A stretch of 64,000 bases of DNA from Megaustenia siamemsis (taxonomy: Eukaryota > Mollusca > Gastropoda > Stylommatophora > Ariophantidae): NCBI GenBank assembly GCA_032433765.1, contig JAVIAB010000049.1:18468768-18532767 (forward strand). Direction: 5' to 3'. Shown here piece after piece: positions 21,993 through 34,585 of this stretch. The position numbers and the translations under genes were made by a program. Positions within the stretch are counted from its first letter, which is position 1; each line of letters begins with the position of its first letter. Below the pieces are notes generated by a model that did not search any database, was not told the DNA's origin, and saw nothing but the letters and a program-made list of their open reading frames with translations.

Positions 21993-23350
21993 TAAAGAAA
22001 AAGACATCACTTCAGTGCAAAATAAAGACAAGTGGAACAATATTAAAACAGGTAAATGAATTTAAATATTTGGGAACTTTGTTAACCTCAGACGGAAGAT
22101 GTACAACAGAGGTGAGATGCAGAATGGCTCAGGCAAAAGCAGCTTTAAAGAAAATGAGGAAAATACTATGTAATCCATTTTTGACAAGAGAAACATAAAA
22201 AGAGTTCTTAAATGTTATGTAGAGCCAGTCTTAACATATGGATGTGAATCATGGACAATAGACAACAGACAAGAAAATCACTGGAGTCTGTAGAAATGTG
22301 GTTTTACAGAAGAATGTTGGGAGTACCATGGACAGCTAAGAAGAGTAATGAAAATGTTCTAAAAGAGATCAAAGCAAAAAGAGAGCTAATTTCCAATATT
22401 AGGAAGAAACAATCATCATTTTTTGGCAATGTAATGAGAAGGGAAACAAACCAGTAGAAGAGATCGATCACTTCATCTATCTTGGAAGTCACATTGATCG
22501 AGAAGGGGATACAAGCAAAGAAATTAGAATCAGAATGGCTAAAGCAGCAATGTCTTTCAGAAGCCTTGAAAAGTTGTGGAAATCAAAACTCATTAGCACA
22601 AACACAAAACTTAGGCTATTCAAATCAAATGTACTATCAACCCTTACGTATGCGTGTGAAAGCTGGAAAACAACAAGAGATATAGAAACAAAGTTGAACG
22701 CATTCGAAAATAAATGTCTAAGGAAAATACTTGGTATAGAATGGAACGAATTCAAAACAAACGAGGAAATTAGAGAAATCGCCAATCAACCACTAATATC
22801 TTCAGTAATAAAGAAAAGACGATGGTCATACGTTGGACATGTGATGAGAAGAGATAATAATCGAATAGCAAAGCAAGCCCTCATATGGGAAACAACAGGT
22901 AAAAGAAAAAGAGGAAGACCCAGGGAGACACTGAGAAGAACATTGATGAGAGAGGCAAGAGCAGCAGGAATCGGCTCCCTCAATGAGATAGAACTGCTTG
23001 CACAGAACAGAGACAGATGGCGAGATTTGATAAAATATCTTTAAAAGAAAACTGCTAGAACAAAAATTCATATAGGAGAAGGTGTATCTTGGTCTACGCC
23101 CTATGGGCCGGTTACGGCTCGAAAGGTCAATAGATAGATAGAATGAGAAGGGAACAGATGGAATATATTGTAACAACTGGAAAAATTGAGGGACGAAGAG
23201 ATAGAGGGAAGCAAAGAGAAAAAATACCAGACAGCTTAAGAGAATGGCTTGGCAGAAGGTCAACAGAAATGATAAATAGCTGTCGAGATCGAAAGTTGTG
23301 GAGAGACATGATCACCTACCCCAGGAGGCCCGGTACTTGATGATGATGAT
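21993..23350 (+). mobile_element. LINE family A carrying a LINE B insertion
   Basis: Left part 21993-22445 (KTSGTILKQVNEFKYLGTLL, TSDGRCTTEVRCRMAQAKAA, MWFYRRMLGVPWTAKKSNEN), right part 23142-23350 (REQMEYIVTTGKIEGRRDRG and WRDMITYPRRPGT). Tail tgatgatgat continues into a 75-base (GAT)n run to 23416. Confidence 0.85.
22446..23141 (+). mobile_element. LINE family B inserted in LINE A, with TSD
   Basis: Flanked by aatgagaagggaa at 22433-22445 and 23142-23154. Encodes an open stretch with AKAAMSFRSLEKLWKSKLIS, NVLSTLTYACESWKTTRDIE, RRTLMREARAAGIGSLNEIE and ends ggctcgaaaggtcaatagat agata. It is 5'-truncated: no RT motif left. Confidence 0.92.
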
Positions 23351-23352
23351 AA

Positions 23353-23418
<66 letters not shown>

Positions 23419-23441
23419 GATTGATTAATTAGAGGGTTATC

Positions 23442-23485
<44 letters not shown>

Positions 23486-23486
23486 A

Positions 23487-23542
<56 letters not shown>

Positions 23543-23560
23543 AAAAGAAAGAAAGAAAGA
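23344..23560. repeat. (GAT)n followed by (GAAA)n microsatellites
   Basis: GAT repeats to about 23416, then (GAAA)n at about 23441-23559. The region 23561-23784 holds nothing recognisable. Confidence 0.9.
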
Positions 23561-23781
23561 GGACTGGGAATAGAGAAGTTGATGTCAGTGACTTAATGTC
23601 AATATAAAATGTGACTTAAACCCGGCAGCGACACGAGCCGTAACTGTAAGTTTAGGAATACTTCGGTCAGAACAGAGAAGCTGCAACATTCAATGCACGG
23701 CTGTTTGTTTTAATCTCAATGTGTCATTTTAATTTCACTCCTAAAACATTTGCTATATTTAAGAATATAAATTTTTTTAAA

Positions 23782-24230
<449 letters not shown>

Positions 24231-24232
<2 letters not shown>

Positions 24233-24434
24233 ACCTTTCGAGCCGTAGCCGGCGCATAGGGCATAGACCCAGATACTCCTTCTCTTATCTAACTTTTGAT
24301 TTTAGCGATTTTCAATCCTTGTAAAAGATCTTTTTATGAAATCTCGCCATTTGTCTCTGTTCTGTGCAATCAACTCTATCTCATTGAGGGAGCCGATTCC
24401 TGCTGCTCTTGCCTCTCTGATCAATGTTCTTGAA
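24231..24434 (-). mobile_element. LINE family B 3' end
   Basis: Antisense 3' UTR and the last coding part (LNEIELIAQNRDKWRDFI-like) truncated near 24434, where a foldback element begins. Confidence 0.85.
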
Positions 24435-24444
24435 ACAAAATTAG

Positions 24445-24730
24445 ATATAGGAAAAAACGGTTATGTTAAAGCTTCGCATAGCAAGAGGACAACACAAACC
24501 AGAACGACGTTTCGGCTCAATAGGCCTTCGGCAGGAACAAATATACAACACACACACAAATATGTATTTAATATTTTTTAAATGATAAAGATTTTTTAAT
24601 TTTTTAATTTGAATACATATGTGTGTGTGTTGTATGTTTGTTCCTGCTGAAGGCATATTGAGCCGAAACGTCGTTCTGGTTTGTATTATCCACCTGTTAC
24701 GTAAAGCTTTAACAATACCGTTTTTTATAT
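24445..24730. mobile_element. Foldback element with about 120-bp inverted arms
   Basis: Left arm includes ggttatgttaaagcttcg, accagaacgacgtttcggct and acaaatatacaacacac; right arm carries the reverse complements (agccgaaacgtcgttctggt). No coding capacity; a MITE-like element is likely. Confidence 0.75.
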
Positions 24731-24851
24731 TTTTTATTCTATTTCTATTTTTTTTTCATTTTTCCTCACAATTAGCTACACTTCAGCTGTGCAGTTTTAT
24801 GCAATAATGCACATTTGTTTGCTTTGACCCTACCGTCTATCTTCTACCTTT

Positions 24852-25495
24852 TTAGCTCCCAGTGGAGCATAGGTCTTCAACAAACATTTTCCAAGTCATT
24901 CTGTTTTTTGCCATTCTTTTAAGATCATTCCATGTCTTCCCCATCATCTTCATCTCTGCTTCGATCTGTCTTCTCCAAGAATTCCTTGGTCTTCCTCTTT
25001 GTCTTTTCCCCTGGGGATTCCAATAAAGAGCCTCTTGTGTGATACTCTCAGTTGGCTTCCGTTGTGTGTGTCCTATCCAGCGCCATCATCTTCGCTGTAT
25101 TTCTTTATCCACTGGTATTTGACTGGTGCATTTCCATAATTCTATGTTAGTGATTTTGTCCTGCCATTTCCATCCTTTTATTCTGCGTAAGCATCCATTA
25201 ATGAAAGTCTGTATCTTCGTGATTGTCAATTTTGTTGTTCTCCGTGTTTCGCAGCCATATAATAGGACCGACTTAACATTTGAGTTGAAAATTTTTATTT
25301 TTGTATTTAACCTAATTTCTTTGGATTTCCATATGTTTCCCAGTGCAATGAAAGCTCCTCTTGCTTTTGATATCATTATTTTGGTATCATTTTCTGTTCC
25401 TCCCTCTTTATCTATATTACTGCCCAGATATATGTAAGATCGTACGTCTAGTAGAGGTATTTCTCCTAGTTTTATTTGGTCTATACCTACCGTCT
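24852..25495 (-). mobile_element. LINE family E 3' part, unexpanded end
   Basis: - strand encodes SKARGAFIALGNIWKSKEIR, NTKIKIFNSNVKSVLLYGCE and FINGCLRRIKGWKWQDKITN. The end contains one copy of the block that is 38-bp tandem elsewhere (ctcccagtggagcataggtc). Confidence 0.85.
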
Positions 25496-25496
25496 A

Positions 25497-25503
25497 TACT
25501 ATA

Positions 25504-25553
<50 letters not shown>
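25497..25553. repeat. (TA)n microsatellite
   Basis: About 55 bases of TA with one CA interruption, joining two LINE fragments. Confidence 0.95.
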
Positions 25554-25555
<2 letters not shown>

Positions 25556-25566
25556 AAGGACGATAT

Positions 25567-25905
25567 ATTCTTCTATCTACAGTGCATCATATAAATTCTG
25601 TTGTTGACTGTTTTCCATGCCATGACACCAAGCTATCCAGTATTTTCTCTCTTTGTCGTCCGCGATCTCTCTTTCCTTTTATTTTGCCAGTTGTAACCAA
25701 GTATTCCAACTTTCCTCTTCTCATGATGTGCCAAAAAAATGATGATTGCTTCTTTCTGATGTTTTTTAAGAGCTCCCTTTTTGTATTGGACTCTTTGAGA
25801 ACTTTCTCATTGGTCTTTTTAACTGTCCAGGGAACTTTCAACATTCTTTTGAGATATCCCATCTCTGTGACCTCTAATCGTCTTTTTCATTCTTTTCATA
25901 ATGAA
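25567..25905 (-). mobile_element. LINE family A' fragment
   Basis: Related to but distinct from A: - strand GYLKRMLKVPWTVKKTNEKV, LLKNIRKKQSSFFWHIMRRG and LEYLVTTGKIKGKRDRGRQR. Other copies at 54470 and 62455. Confidence 0.8.
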
Positions 25906-25999
25906 AGTTAGAAAAGCATGTTTTTTTTTTTTTTAAACATTCCGCACGGAGAGCGAGCTGCTGTACATAAATGTCTATGACTTTACTTTTTTTTTATAT

Positions 26000-26043
26000 T
26001 TTAGGGTGACAATCCGGGGTGGAGAATAACGGCGGGAGAGATA
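26000..26043 (+). mobile_element. LINE family F left stump, target of the Sailor-like insertion
   Basis: The end ggcgggagagatac aligns to tgtgggagatac of LINE F at 14375, and the sequence resumes after 29373 as taacaacatacggagtag. The intervening 3.3 kb therefore entered at a TA inside LINE F. Confidence 0.55.
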
Positions 26044-26284
26044 CTATAGTCCGTTCAGAATCGTTTGCCGAGATGTTATGATTTATAATTCAAAAAGTTC
26101 TTGATGATTTCACATGATTTTTGGCATACGGTGTTAAAATGTCCATGTCACGAGAACATATGTGTTACTCGATGTCTAGCTATAACGGTTTTCTTAAAGC
26201 GGCGAATTCCTTTGATCTTTGCCCATGTAACTATTATTTTGACCCTAATCAAAATGTTTTACAGTAATCTAGTGCAACGATGAC

Positions 26285-26600
26285 CCATAGGCGTGTCCAT
26301 AAAATTTTACTGGGTGGCAAGTATACAAATTTTAAATTATATATAGAACTTTTGTTCGTAGAGTCAATTTGATATAGTTCCATGCTCTTGGTGTGAGTTT
26401 CCCAAATGTTGTCGCTGCCTTTCAAATACGTACATTTAGTTCCTCATCTAAGGAAAGTGTGGCTGTAATAGTGGATCCAAGATAGCTGAACTTCTGTACT
26501 GACTCAAGCAGGCTTCCATTCAAAGTAATGGTTGTTGGTTTGCTTATAACATATTTTTGATTGCTTGGGTGGTCTTGAACAATAAACTGTTTAACAAATC
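26285..26600 (-). mobile_element. LINE family G relic inside the Sailor-like element
   Basis: - strand with one frameshift reads SLLESVQKFSYLGSTI and LSLDEELNVRI, typical of the part of LINE ORF2 behind the RT domain. Confidence 0.5.
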
Positions 26601-26656
26601 AACTAGGAAATTTTGCAAATCAAACTATTTATCTGTAGACTTAATCAGAGTAATGA

Positions 26657-27941
26657 TCATTCAGAATCAGACGAGTCAAATAGGTCGATTACTGCTTTCG
26701 GCTGAACAAACAACAAACCATCCTTTTTCCAATATTCCTCTTCTTGTCGTAACACATGATCCTCACATTTTACCCAGTAGTCTTTATTTATATTTGATAG
26801 AGCCTGATTTGTAAGTGTCTCAGCATCGCATAATTTGAAAGTTTTATTTGTATTTGCTACGTGTCCTTTAACTTTTGCCCAAACTAGTTCTATAGGATTT
26901 AAGTGTGCATGATATGGAGGTAGTCTCAAACATCTATGGCCATGTTCTTGAATTAACTTGGTTATTTTAAATATCTTTGTACGTTGTGTCTGTTTTACAA
27001 GGCTAAGCAATTCGGGTTTCAAGTAGCTGTCGTTAACTTGTATGTGTTCTTTTATGAGCCACGTTTTGATTGCATCTTTTGTACTTGATGATGTTGGGAT
27101 TCTATCTTCTACGTTAACTACGTTATGGTATGAAGCATTGTCCATTATCAGACAAGAAGGTCGATCTAATATTGGAAGGATACTTTTCTCGATCCAGTCT
27201 TTAAATATGTGCCCATTCATTTCGGAGTGGTAGTCTCTATTGTCTATGGATTTTGAAATGAAAACGAGATGAGCATTCTGCAACAACCCATTATGTCTGC
27301 TACCTGCATGTGCAACTATCAAACGTTGCCCTTTACTGCTTGGTACTGATCTTTTAATACTTCCATCTGCTAACTGCCATTCCTTTTCATTTGTATGATG
27401 AGCGTTGATCCAAGTTTCATCTAAATAAACAATATCATAATCATTTTCGCGCATTTCCTTCACTTCACGTAAATACTTGCTTCTAAGAGCTACTAGATGT
27501 GGCTTCTCACAAATACTGTTTTTTTCCACCAGCATACTTTCTAAAGGTGAAGCCTGCACTTCTTAATATTTTCCATAATGAAGTTTTTGATATTTCAATA
27601 TCCATGTTAGTTTTCAGCCAAAGCTTCAACTTTCTAAGTGTCACTTCTTCGTTTATATCAAACATTCGACAGATTTCTCTTTTTACTAGGTCCTTATCAA
27701 AACTGTCTAACGTTTCTTTCCTTCCTTGCTTTCTTGCATTTGTTGGCAATAAATATCCGCTTCCTTTAACTATTCGATCAAATGAACGTTTACACAAACC
27801 TAAAATATGCATTGTTCTCTTCTCAGGGTTTGATAAAGAACAATAAAGATGTCCCTTTTTACGCTCTCTGCAGAAGTATTGATAAATCTTTATAGCAATG
27901 TTATGCTCAGTAAAATATTTTGCCTTTATATTCATTCTCAC
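26657..27941 (-). pseudogene. Sailor-like transposase, broken by one frameshift
   Basis: The N-terminal frame (27941-27507) starts MRMNIKAKYFTEHNIAIKIY and contains helix-turn-helix parts (RKLKLWLKTNMDIEISKTS). The second frame (27559-26657) carries the DDE_3-type catalytic domain: IVYLDETWINAHHT (first Asp), CLIMDNASYHN (second Asp) and HLNPIELVWAKVKGHV (Glu), with 83 residues between the last two by my count. That very long spacing matches the DD82E Sailor group of the Tc1/mariner superfamily, known from aquatic invertebrates. A run of seven A at about 27510 separates the frames; removing one base would align them. Either a recent inactivating indel or a sequencing error. Confidence 0.85.
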
Positions 27942-28443
27942 ATAGACTTGCAGAAGATAATATGGATAGTGCCGCCTCCTTTCTGTAAATATTGAGATTT
28001 GCCTCTGAATTATGACTCGAACTCGAGTCTACGGCCGTGATTTTGACGTCACATAATTTCCGGTTTCGGCTAAAATGTCATTTTGTGCTAAACGGGAAAT
28101 TTCATATGTAACATTTCTTTATAAAAATTTATAGTGGAAACATAACTATTTTAGGACGGTGCGCATTCAGCCGTGAAGGTCATGCCTATATGTTAAAGAA
28201 TCAGCTGTGAGATGTAAGCATCTACATAATCCCGCCGGTGTTTATAATATCGATTAACTTTTTTTTAATATAGGTTAAATAAGGCATCTTTGAAACTGGA
28301 TCACATTTCTTTGATAAAAAATATTTTTATAGCGACATTAGTATTCTAAACCTAACTTCAAAAGATCAATGCAAATGAACAATAAGTTTTTGAAAAAAAT
28401 AAATTAATGTCTAGGCAAACGAATCTGAACGGACTATAGAAGC

Positions 28444-29373
28444 GTATCTACATAGTGCTTAATTGTGGGTGTTGTTCGTTATGTGTATTTGCAAACATGA
28501 ATTCAATTGGTTACAATTAGTGTGGCCGTATTTCTCAATGATTTTGTCAACATGGTACACCTTTTTCTTATTCGTATTCTTCACAAGTTGTAACAATTCG
28601 GGTTTTAAATATGTGTCGTCAAATTTGACATTTTCATTCGCAAGCCATGTCCTAATTTGCTCTTTTGTATTTGATGCAGTAGGCACTTTGTCCCATCTTG
28701 AATTCCCTAAGGAAGTGCTGATATAGTAAAACAGTAACCTTTTGCATAGTTATAAATTTGCATTTCAAACTCATTGTAATTTAGATATAAATGTTGGTAT
28801 TTAAAGTCAACAAATTGTCTACTGAGTCTTCACAAAATTAATAAAGATACGCCTTCCCTTCGGTAATTAATTAATGTAAATAATTTGTCTGTCAATTTTT
28901 CCGAGTGCTAACACATTGTCTGTCAATTTTTCCGAGTGCTAACACATACTTCTTTGTTCTATTATTCCCTATTATCGCCTCGGAAGTTCCCCATATAATA
29001 ATATTTATGTATTATTATTTGTACCCGGTAATTAATGCCCAGGCCGTGGTGCGTCATGTCGTTCAATAACAATTCAGTTTTGTGCACGGGATTTTCCTGA
29101 ACTTAGTGTTTCTGCAATAGCCAAACTATTTTACGTGAACGACCGCACCAAATTAATGTATATATCCTAAAATGGTGTCAAATTCGAACAGGGTGAATTT
29201 AATATAGCCTAAAGAAGAAAACTTTTAAACTAGATCAAATTTCTCAGAGCAAAAAATATTTCTATAACGACATCAATATTATAAGATTACATGCAAAAGT
29301 TGAAAGCAAAATAACAAACGGTTATCACGTAAAGCTAATTCAAGTGTGGTTATGAATTTCTGAACGGACTATA
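28444..29373 (-). pseudogene. Second, decayed Sailor-like copy
   Basis: - strand 28686-28459 reads PTASNTKEQIRTWLANENVK, DDTYLKPELLQLVKN and VDKIIEKYGH, aligned to the same part of the transposase just upstream. The right end tctgaacggactata (29359-29373) is a TIR remnant. A 31-base duplication (ctgtcaatttttccgagtgc) lies at 28890-28946. Confidence 0.7.
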
Positions 29374-29510
29374 ACAACATACGGAGTAGGCCAACATCTA
29401 ACCAGCCTATGTAAAAGTCTCGACATCAATAACAGCTGCACAGTCAACACAGCAGCACGGCTGACAAACCACTTCGATGTTAGAAAAGAATTAAATTGGG
29501 TGTGTAATAT
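29374..29510 (+). mobile_element. LINE family F fragment
   Basis: acaacatacggagtaggcca and sctgcacagtcaacacagca-type sequence match LINE F at 14390-14500. The region to 29715 holds nothing else. Confidence 0.6.
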
Positions 29511-29714
29511 TGTCCCAATATTCATAGTAAAGAATAGTGACACTGTGACCTTCCAATGTCGTAAGAGGCAACTAAGGAGGTTGATCGATGGCTTGACAAG
29601 CCGTCATTGTAAAAAGTATTGTTATGGAAACAGAACCATAGCTATTAGAAGCAGTGATCTCTGCAATATGTGCCACTTTGGCACGCAAGGTTTATGTTTT
29701 TGAGATTCTAATTC

Positions 29715-29760
29715 TACCCTATGTGCCGTCTTCGGCTCGAAAGGACAATAGATAGATAGA
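29715..29760 (+). mobile_element. LINE family B 3' terminus only
   Basis: ccctatgtgccgtcttcggc tcgaaaggac then aatagatagataga: the last 46 bases of family B, a minimal 5'-truncated copy. Confidence 0.7.
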
Positions 29761-29762
29761 AT

Positions 29763-30645
29763 ATTGCCCCTAGACCTACACATTAATGGAAAGATAACCA
29801 ATATCCTAAGATATGCTGATGATACTGTACTACTAGCAGAAAATCCTAAAGATCTACAACAATTACTTAATGAAATAAACATGACAAGCTCAAAATATGG
29901 GCTGGATATGAATATCAAAAAGACTACAACTATGATCATAAACAAAGAAAATGCTCAAAACCCACAAGAGGATATAAAAGTTGAAAGAATAGACCTGGAG
30001 ACAGTTCAGAACTACAACTACCTTGGACATACTATAACCAGTGATGGAAAATGTACAACTGAAATAAACAAAAGAATAGGAATGGCAAAAAGTAATGCCA
30101 TGAAAAATATACTAACATCAAAACAAATAATACCAGGGCTAAAAATAAGAATATCAAAACGATATATCTTCTCAACCTTTCTATATGGTGCAGAAATATG
30201 GACATTAGACAGGAAAACAGAACAGAAAATTGAAGCCTTTGAAATGTGAATATATAAAATAATAGGTAGAGAATTGGATGGATAGAAAAGAAAACAAACG
30301 ATGAAGTCTTAAAACAACTACAAATTAAAAGAGAACTACTAAACACAATTCAAACAAGACAAATGAGATTTTTGGGCCATGTTAAAAGAAACAAAAGCTT
30401 ACTAAAAGTAATCTTGGAAGGGAAAATACAAGGTAGAAGAGGCAGACCAAGACTAACATGGACAAGTAACATCAAAAGATGGATAAACCAGCCTATGACA
30501 ACCTTGCACCATCAAAGCAAGAAACAGAGTAGAATGGCTCTCCATGGTAGCCAACCTTCGTTGCGGAGATAGCACTCGATGATGATGATGATGATGACGA
30601 TGATAATGATGATGATGATGATAATGATGATGATGATGATGATAA
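29763..30645 (+). mobile_element. LINE family C, RT motif C to tail
   Basis: An open frame at 29764-30249 contains ILRYADDTVLLAENPKDLQQ (motif C), YNYLGHTITSDGKCTTEINK and LYGAEIWTLDRKTEQKIEAF. After a frameshift it continues with LGHVKRNKSLLKVILEGKIQ and RGRPRLTWTSNIKRWINQP. Tail gcactcgatgatgatgatga expands into a (GAT)n run to 30645. Confidence 0.88.
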
Positions 30646-30680
30646 ATATTGACCATCTTGTTTATTACTTACATGGTGTA

Positions 30681-30943
30681 AAAAAAAAAAAAAGTAAAAT
30701 ACCCCCGTTAAGCCAAGTGGCGTATAGGGAATATGGTGTTAGTGGCCATAAATTTTACAGACCTTCATCACATGATTTTTGGGGTAATGTGGTTGGTATG
30801 ACGCCCGTGCCGCTTTACTTTCCCTGAAAAAAAATCATGTACCCATTTAAGGCTGGGTGAACCGGAAGCCGTTGGTTGGGATCGAATCCTACCTCTTGTC
30901 TTTTGTAGTCCAGTTCACTAACCACTGAACTATCGTGGCTCTC
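30681..30943 (-). mobile_element. SINE family 1 copy with TSD
   Basis: Flanked by tacttacatggtgta at 30666-30680 and 30944-30958. Several point changes from the other copies. Confidence 0.9.
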
Positions 30944-30958
30944 TACTTACATGGTGTA

Positions 30959-31180
30959 CATATGTGAATGAGCCAACCCGTCGGAGACAGAAGAGATTAA
31001 CGAGTTTCTATCTGTAAACGGTCAGGCAACAATACTTGGAAAAATGGAAGACCATCAAGAACACTTTAAACAGACCCAACAGCACAGGCACAAATTACAA
31101 CATGAAAATGAACATCAACAAAACAGAAGTCATGAATGTCGCAAAAGATAAAAATAACATCAATACAACCATAGACAATT

Positions 31181-31225
<45 letters not shown>

Positions 31226-32240
31226 CAGGGCTCAATCAGAGTAGGATTCCAGACTCTCACATGAAGTCAGCTGTCAGTTTAAGTATGTTGATCGCTCCAA
31301 CAGACAGAACATCACAATTAGAGTCTGCCAGATCCACTCTGATTGAACACCCGTTAAAACGTTGCACTGTGTTCTGCGCCAGTGACCCAGTGCATCCGAT
31401 TTCAGCCAGCATTTTATTCAGGTTTGCTTTCCTTAGCCTTTGATTGTCCCCAATCTTCCTGCAAGGCAGCAGATGATCTTTTCTGTTGGGGGATTCTGCC
31501 CTTAGATGGTCGGTCCTCCCAGCATCTGCCCGAGTCACTAAAGGTGACTAACACAGACAAGCACACACAAAGATATGAGATGTGACTAACACAGACATGC
31601 ACACAGCGATACGAGGCATGACTAACACTGAAACAAGTGCAGGAATTTAAATACCTAGGAAGTCTAGTGACAAACGACAATTCACAAGCAGCAGAAATAG
31701 ACTGAAGATGCAACAAAGTCTGTAAAGTCATTGGACAGTTATCACCTTTATTGTCCAACAAGGAAATAACCTTAGATGCAAAATGGGCACTCTACAATAC
31801 AATCTTCATCCCAACGTTGTGCTACCAATGCCAGTCTTCACTTGGACTCAAAAACAATATGAACAATAACCACTAACGAGATTAAATGTGTTATACAAAT
31901 GACAGGAAACAGCCTGAGAGAAGATTAGAAATGAAGAACTGAGAAACAATAAAAACTAGGGAAAATTCCCGCAATAGAATACTTAAAGAAACCATGGATA
32001 AAATAGTTGTCCACGTTTTAAGACAGAAAGGCCAAAACACAACAAAACGAGCTTTCATAAACGTTGCGAGAACACCAAACTCAAGGGCCGACCACAATAA
32101 AGATGGATTGACGGAATATTAGAAACACTAGAAAACATAACAACAGCATAGGCCAACAGAAAAACAAAAAATCGTGAAATATGTATCACTTCAAAGCTGA
32201 AAGGCAAATGAGGAATGAAAGAAGAAGAGGAATATAACTC
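30959..32240 (+). mobile_element. LINE family F, interrupted
   Basis: Parts 30959-31178 and 31627-32240 match LINE F (MNINKTEVMNVAK, QVQEFKYLGSLVTNDN, NTIFIPTLCYQCQSSL). The end gaaagaagaagagg matches the family tail. Between them is a 450-base insert with a CT run. Confidence 0.75.
31179..31626. other. Unidentified insert with (CT)n
   Basis: Begins with about 36 bases of CT repeat and then unique sequence; a - strand frame of about 90 codons (AEIGCTGSLAQNTVQRFNGC) has no recognised domain. Confidence 0.45.
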
Positions 32241-32314
32241 TATCATTATCCCACCCTATAAAACTAGAGACCCGTAATATACCAGTTCTCTGAAGTCTCT
32301 AGTATACTCATTGT

Positions 32315-32640
<326 letters not shown>

Positions 32641-33060
32641 GACCTTTCGAGTCGTAGACGGCCCATAGGGTGTAGACCAAGATACTCCTTCTCTTATCTG
32701 AATTTTTGTTCTAGCAGTTTTCAATTATTTTAAAGACATTTTATCAAATCTCGCAATTTGGCTCTGTTCTGTGCAAGCAGCTCTATCTCATTGAGGGAGC
32801 CGAATCCTGCTGCTCTTGCCTCTCTCATCAATGTTCTTCTCAGTGTCTCTCTGGATCTTCCTCTTTTCCTCTTACCTGTTATTTCCCACATGAGGGCTTG
32901 CTTTGCTATTCGGTTACTATCTCTTCTCATCACATGTCCAACATACGACCATCGTCTTTTTTCTATTACTGAAGATATTAGTGGTTGATTGGCGATTTCT
33001 CTAATTTCCTCGTTTGTTTTGAATTCGTTCCACGCTATACCAAGTATTTTCCTTAGACAT
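32641..33060 (-). mobile_element. LINE family B 3' part
   Basis: - strand RRTLMREARAAGFGSLNEIE, RKRGRSRETLRR and MRRDSNRIAKQALMWEI. Truncated at 33060. Confidence 0.88.
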
Positions 33061-33339
33061 TGGACCGTTAATCATAAAAGTTTATTGGAACGCACTCCAG
33101 ACCGTTTCGGCTGAAAAAAAAACACGCTGAGTACTATTATTATAGTGGTGTGGGATTCTCGTCAGTCCTGGCGGGACGATTACGTTTGTAATCATAGAAG
33201 AGACTACTGTTCTCCTTCGTACATGTCTAGTTTCGACAGCTCGTCAAAGTTTGATTTCGCTTACTTTCAAGCCAGTTGTATTTCCCTACTTCCAGTTGAG
33301 TCTGCCTTAAGCGAGCCCTCGTGGTCGGCCCTTTGGTCT
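33061..33339. other. No recognisable feature
   Basis: Unique sequence between LINE B and LINE F fragments. Confidence 0.35.
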
Positions 33340-33600
33340 GATTTTCTCGTAACCTTTATTGAAAGCTCGTTGTGTTGTATTTTGATCTTTCTGCCTTATC
33401 ACGTGACCAAACCATTGATTATGTTGTTTCTTTATATATTCTATGGTGTGGATTATACTAGCTTTTTTGTTTGTTATCAGTTCTTTATTTCTGATCTTAT
33501 CTCTCAGACTGTTTCATGCCATTCGTCTAACACATTTCATCTCAGTAGAGGTTATATTTCTCATTGTTCTTGCATCTAGGATCCGTAACACACGAGAATG
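33340..33600 (-). mobile_element. LINE family F 3' part (antisense)
   Basis: Shares gaaagctcgttgtgttgt, ttgtttctttatatattcta and ctgatcttatctctcagact with the copy at 38755-39120. Confidence 0.65.
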
Positions 33601-33604
33601 CTTG

Positions 33605-33960
33605 TTTGCTTACGTTCGCCCGATGACTAAAGTATTCTAGAGTATTCGTAGACTAGAATTCCTCTTCGTCATCCATCCTTAAAAGGACGTTAAGTGGACG
33701 AGTCTGCGTTGTGTTGTGGTTTGCAGTATAACTGTTATATTTGCACCTTTCGGCCTAGCTCATCCGACTTCAGCACGACATTTTTTAGTACCGGGTTGTT
33801 TTCCCTGTCGATCCCTGTTCGCTTGGCCAGACTAGACAGGTTAGTCTGTTACTGGAGGCACCACGGAGAGGTGGAGCAGGGTCTGGATGGGTTTTTGTTC
33901 ACCGATCCAGCCATCAGCTGTGGGTCGATGACAACTTCCAGCTCTGGTGCTTGAAGGCGC
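33605..33960 (+). repeat. Repeat family Y copy
   Basis: Shares cgcccgatgactaaagtatt with 40737 and, in reverse, cagtataactg...gcaccacgg-agaggt sequence with 44225-44530. Dispersed repeat of unknown class; no intact frame. Confidence 0.65.
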
Positions 33961-34585
33961 GCCTTCGCTTCCACACACGAAAATGATCAGAAACAAGCAA
34001 TGCGGTTATTTTCGTTGATGCGGTAAGTTGTGATCTCGCCATAAACCACGAGATTACACGCGAGAACAGATTGTTTATTCCGTCACTGGGGACGCCACCG
34101 CCGCCGGGAGTCCAGTCTTGTTGATCATCACCAATTTTCACAAATCTGCGGTTGTTTAACGGTTTGAAGGTCTGTCGTCAGCTTCTTCTTGAGAAATTGT
34201 GATATTTTCTTTTTAAATTGAGGTCTACAACTTTGTAACTGTGTTTTCATCACGTCATCAATGGTTATGCGTCTTTTTGATCTTTAAAAGATCTCTAGAC
34301 TAAATGCATTCTTTTCGTCGGATTTGACGTCTGGATAAAACGATGTTTTTTTTTTTTTCGTTGCTGTCCATTGAATTAATTTTATCGTTGTGCTGTTCCT
34401 ACTTCATCAACCTGCTTGCATACACGAGCTGACATAAATAATAAAAGACAGTAATACACAGCTGACGTAAACTTGTTTATACACTTGTGAGTGAATATAT
34501 ACTGAATAGATAATACATTGAAAACAGAAAATACAAAAAAAAACAAACAAAAAATATTATTATTACTAAGTATCTTCTTCATCTT
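33961..34585. other. No recognisable feature
   Basis: Unique sequence including short A and T runs; no exon, repeat or RNA recognised. Confidence 0.45.

Larger units (their letters stand above)
26044..28437 (-). mobile_element. Sailor-like (DD82E-type) Tc1/mariner element with TIRs
   Basis: Left end tatagtccgttcagaatcgt (26044 on) and right end cgaatctgaacggactata (to 28437) are inverted repeats of about 25 bases, flanked by TA. The unit is 2.4 kb and contains a transposase in two overlapping frames. A LINE relic lies between transposase and left end. Confidence 0.82.

Noticed and set aside
27505..27520. Programmed ribosomal frameshift in the Sailor-like transposase
   Set aside because: The A-run fits a -1 slippery site, but the second frame is +1 relative to the first, and -1 leads to a stop. 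A simple indel explains it better.
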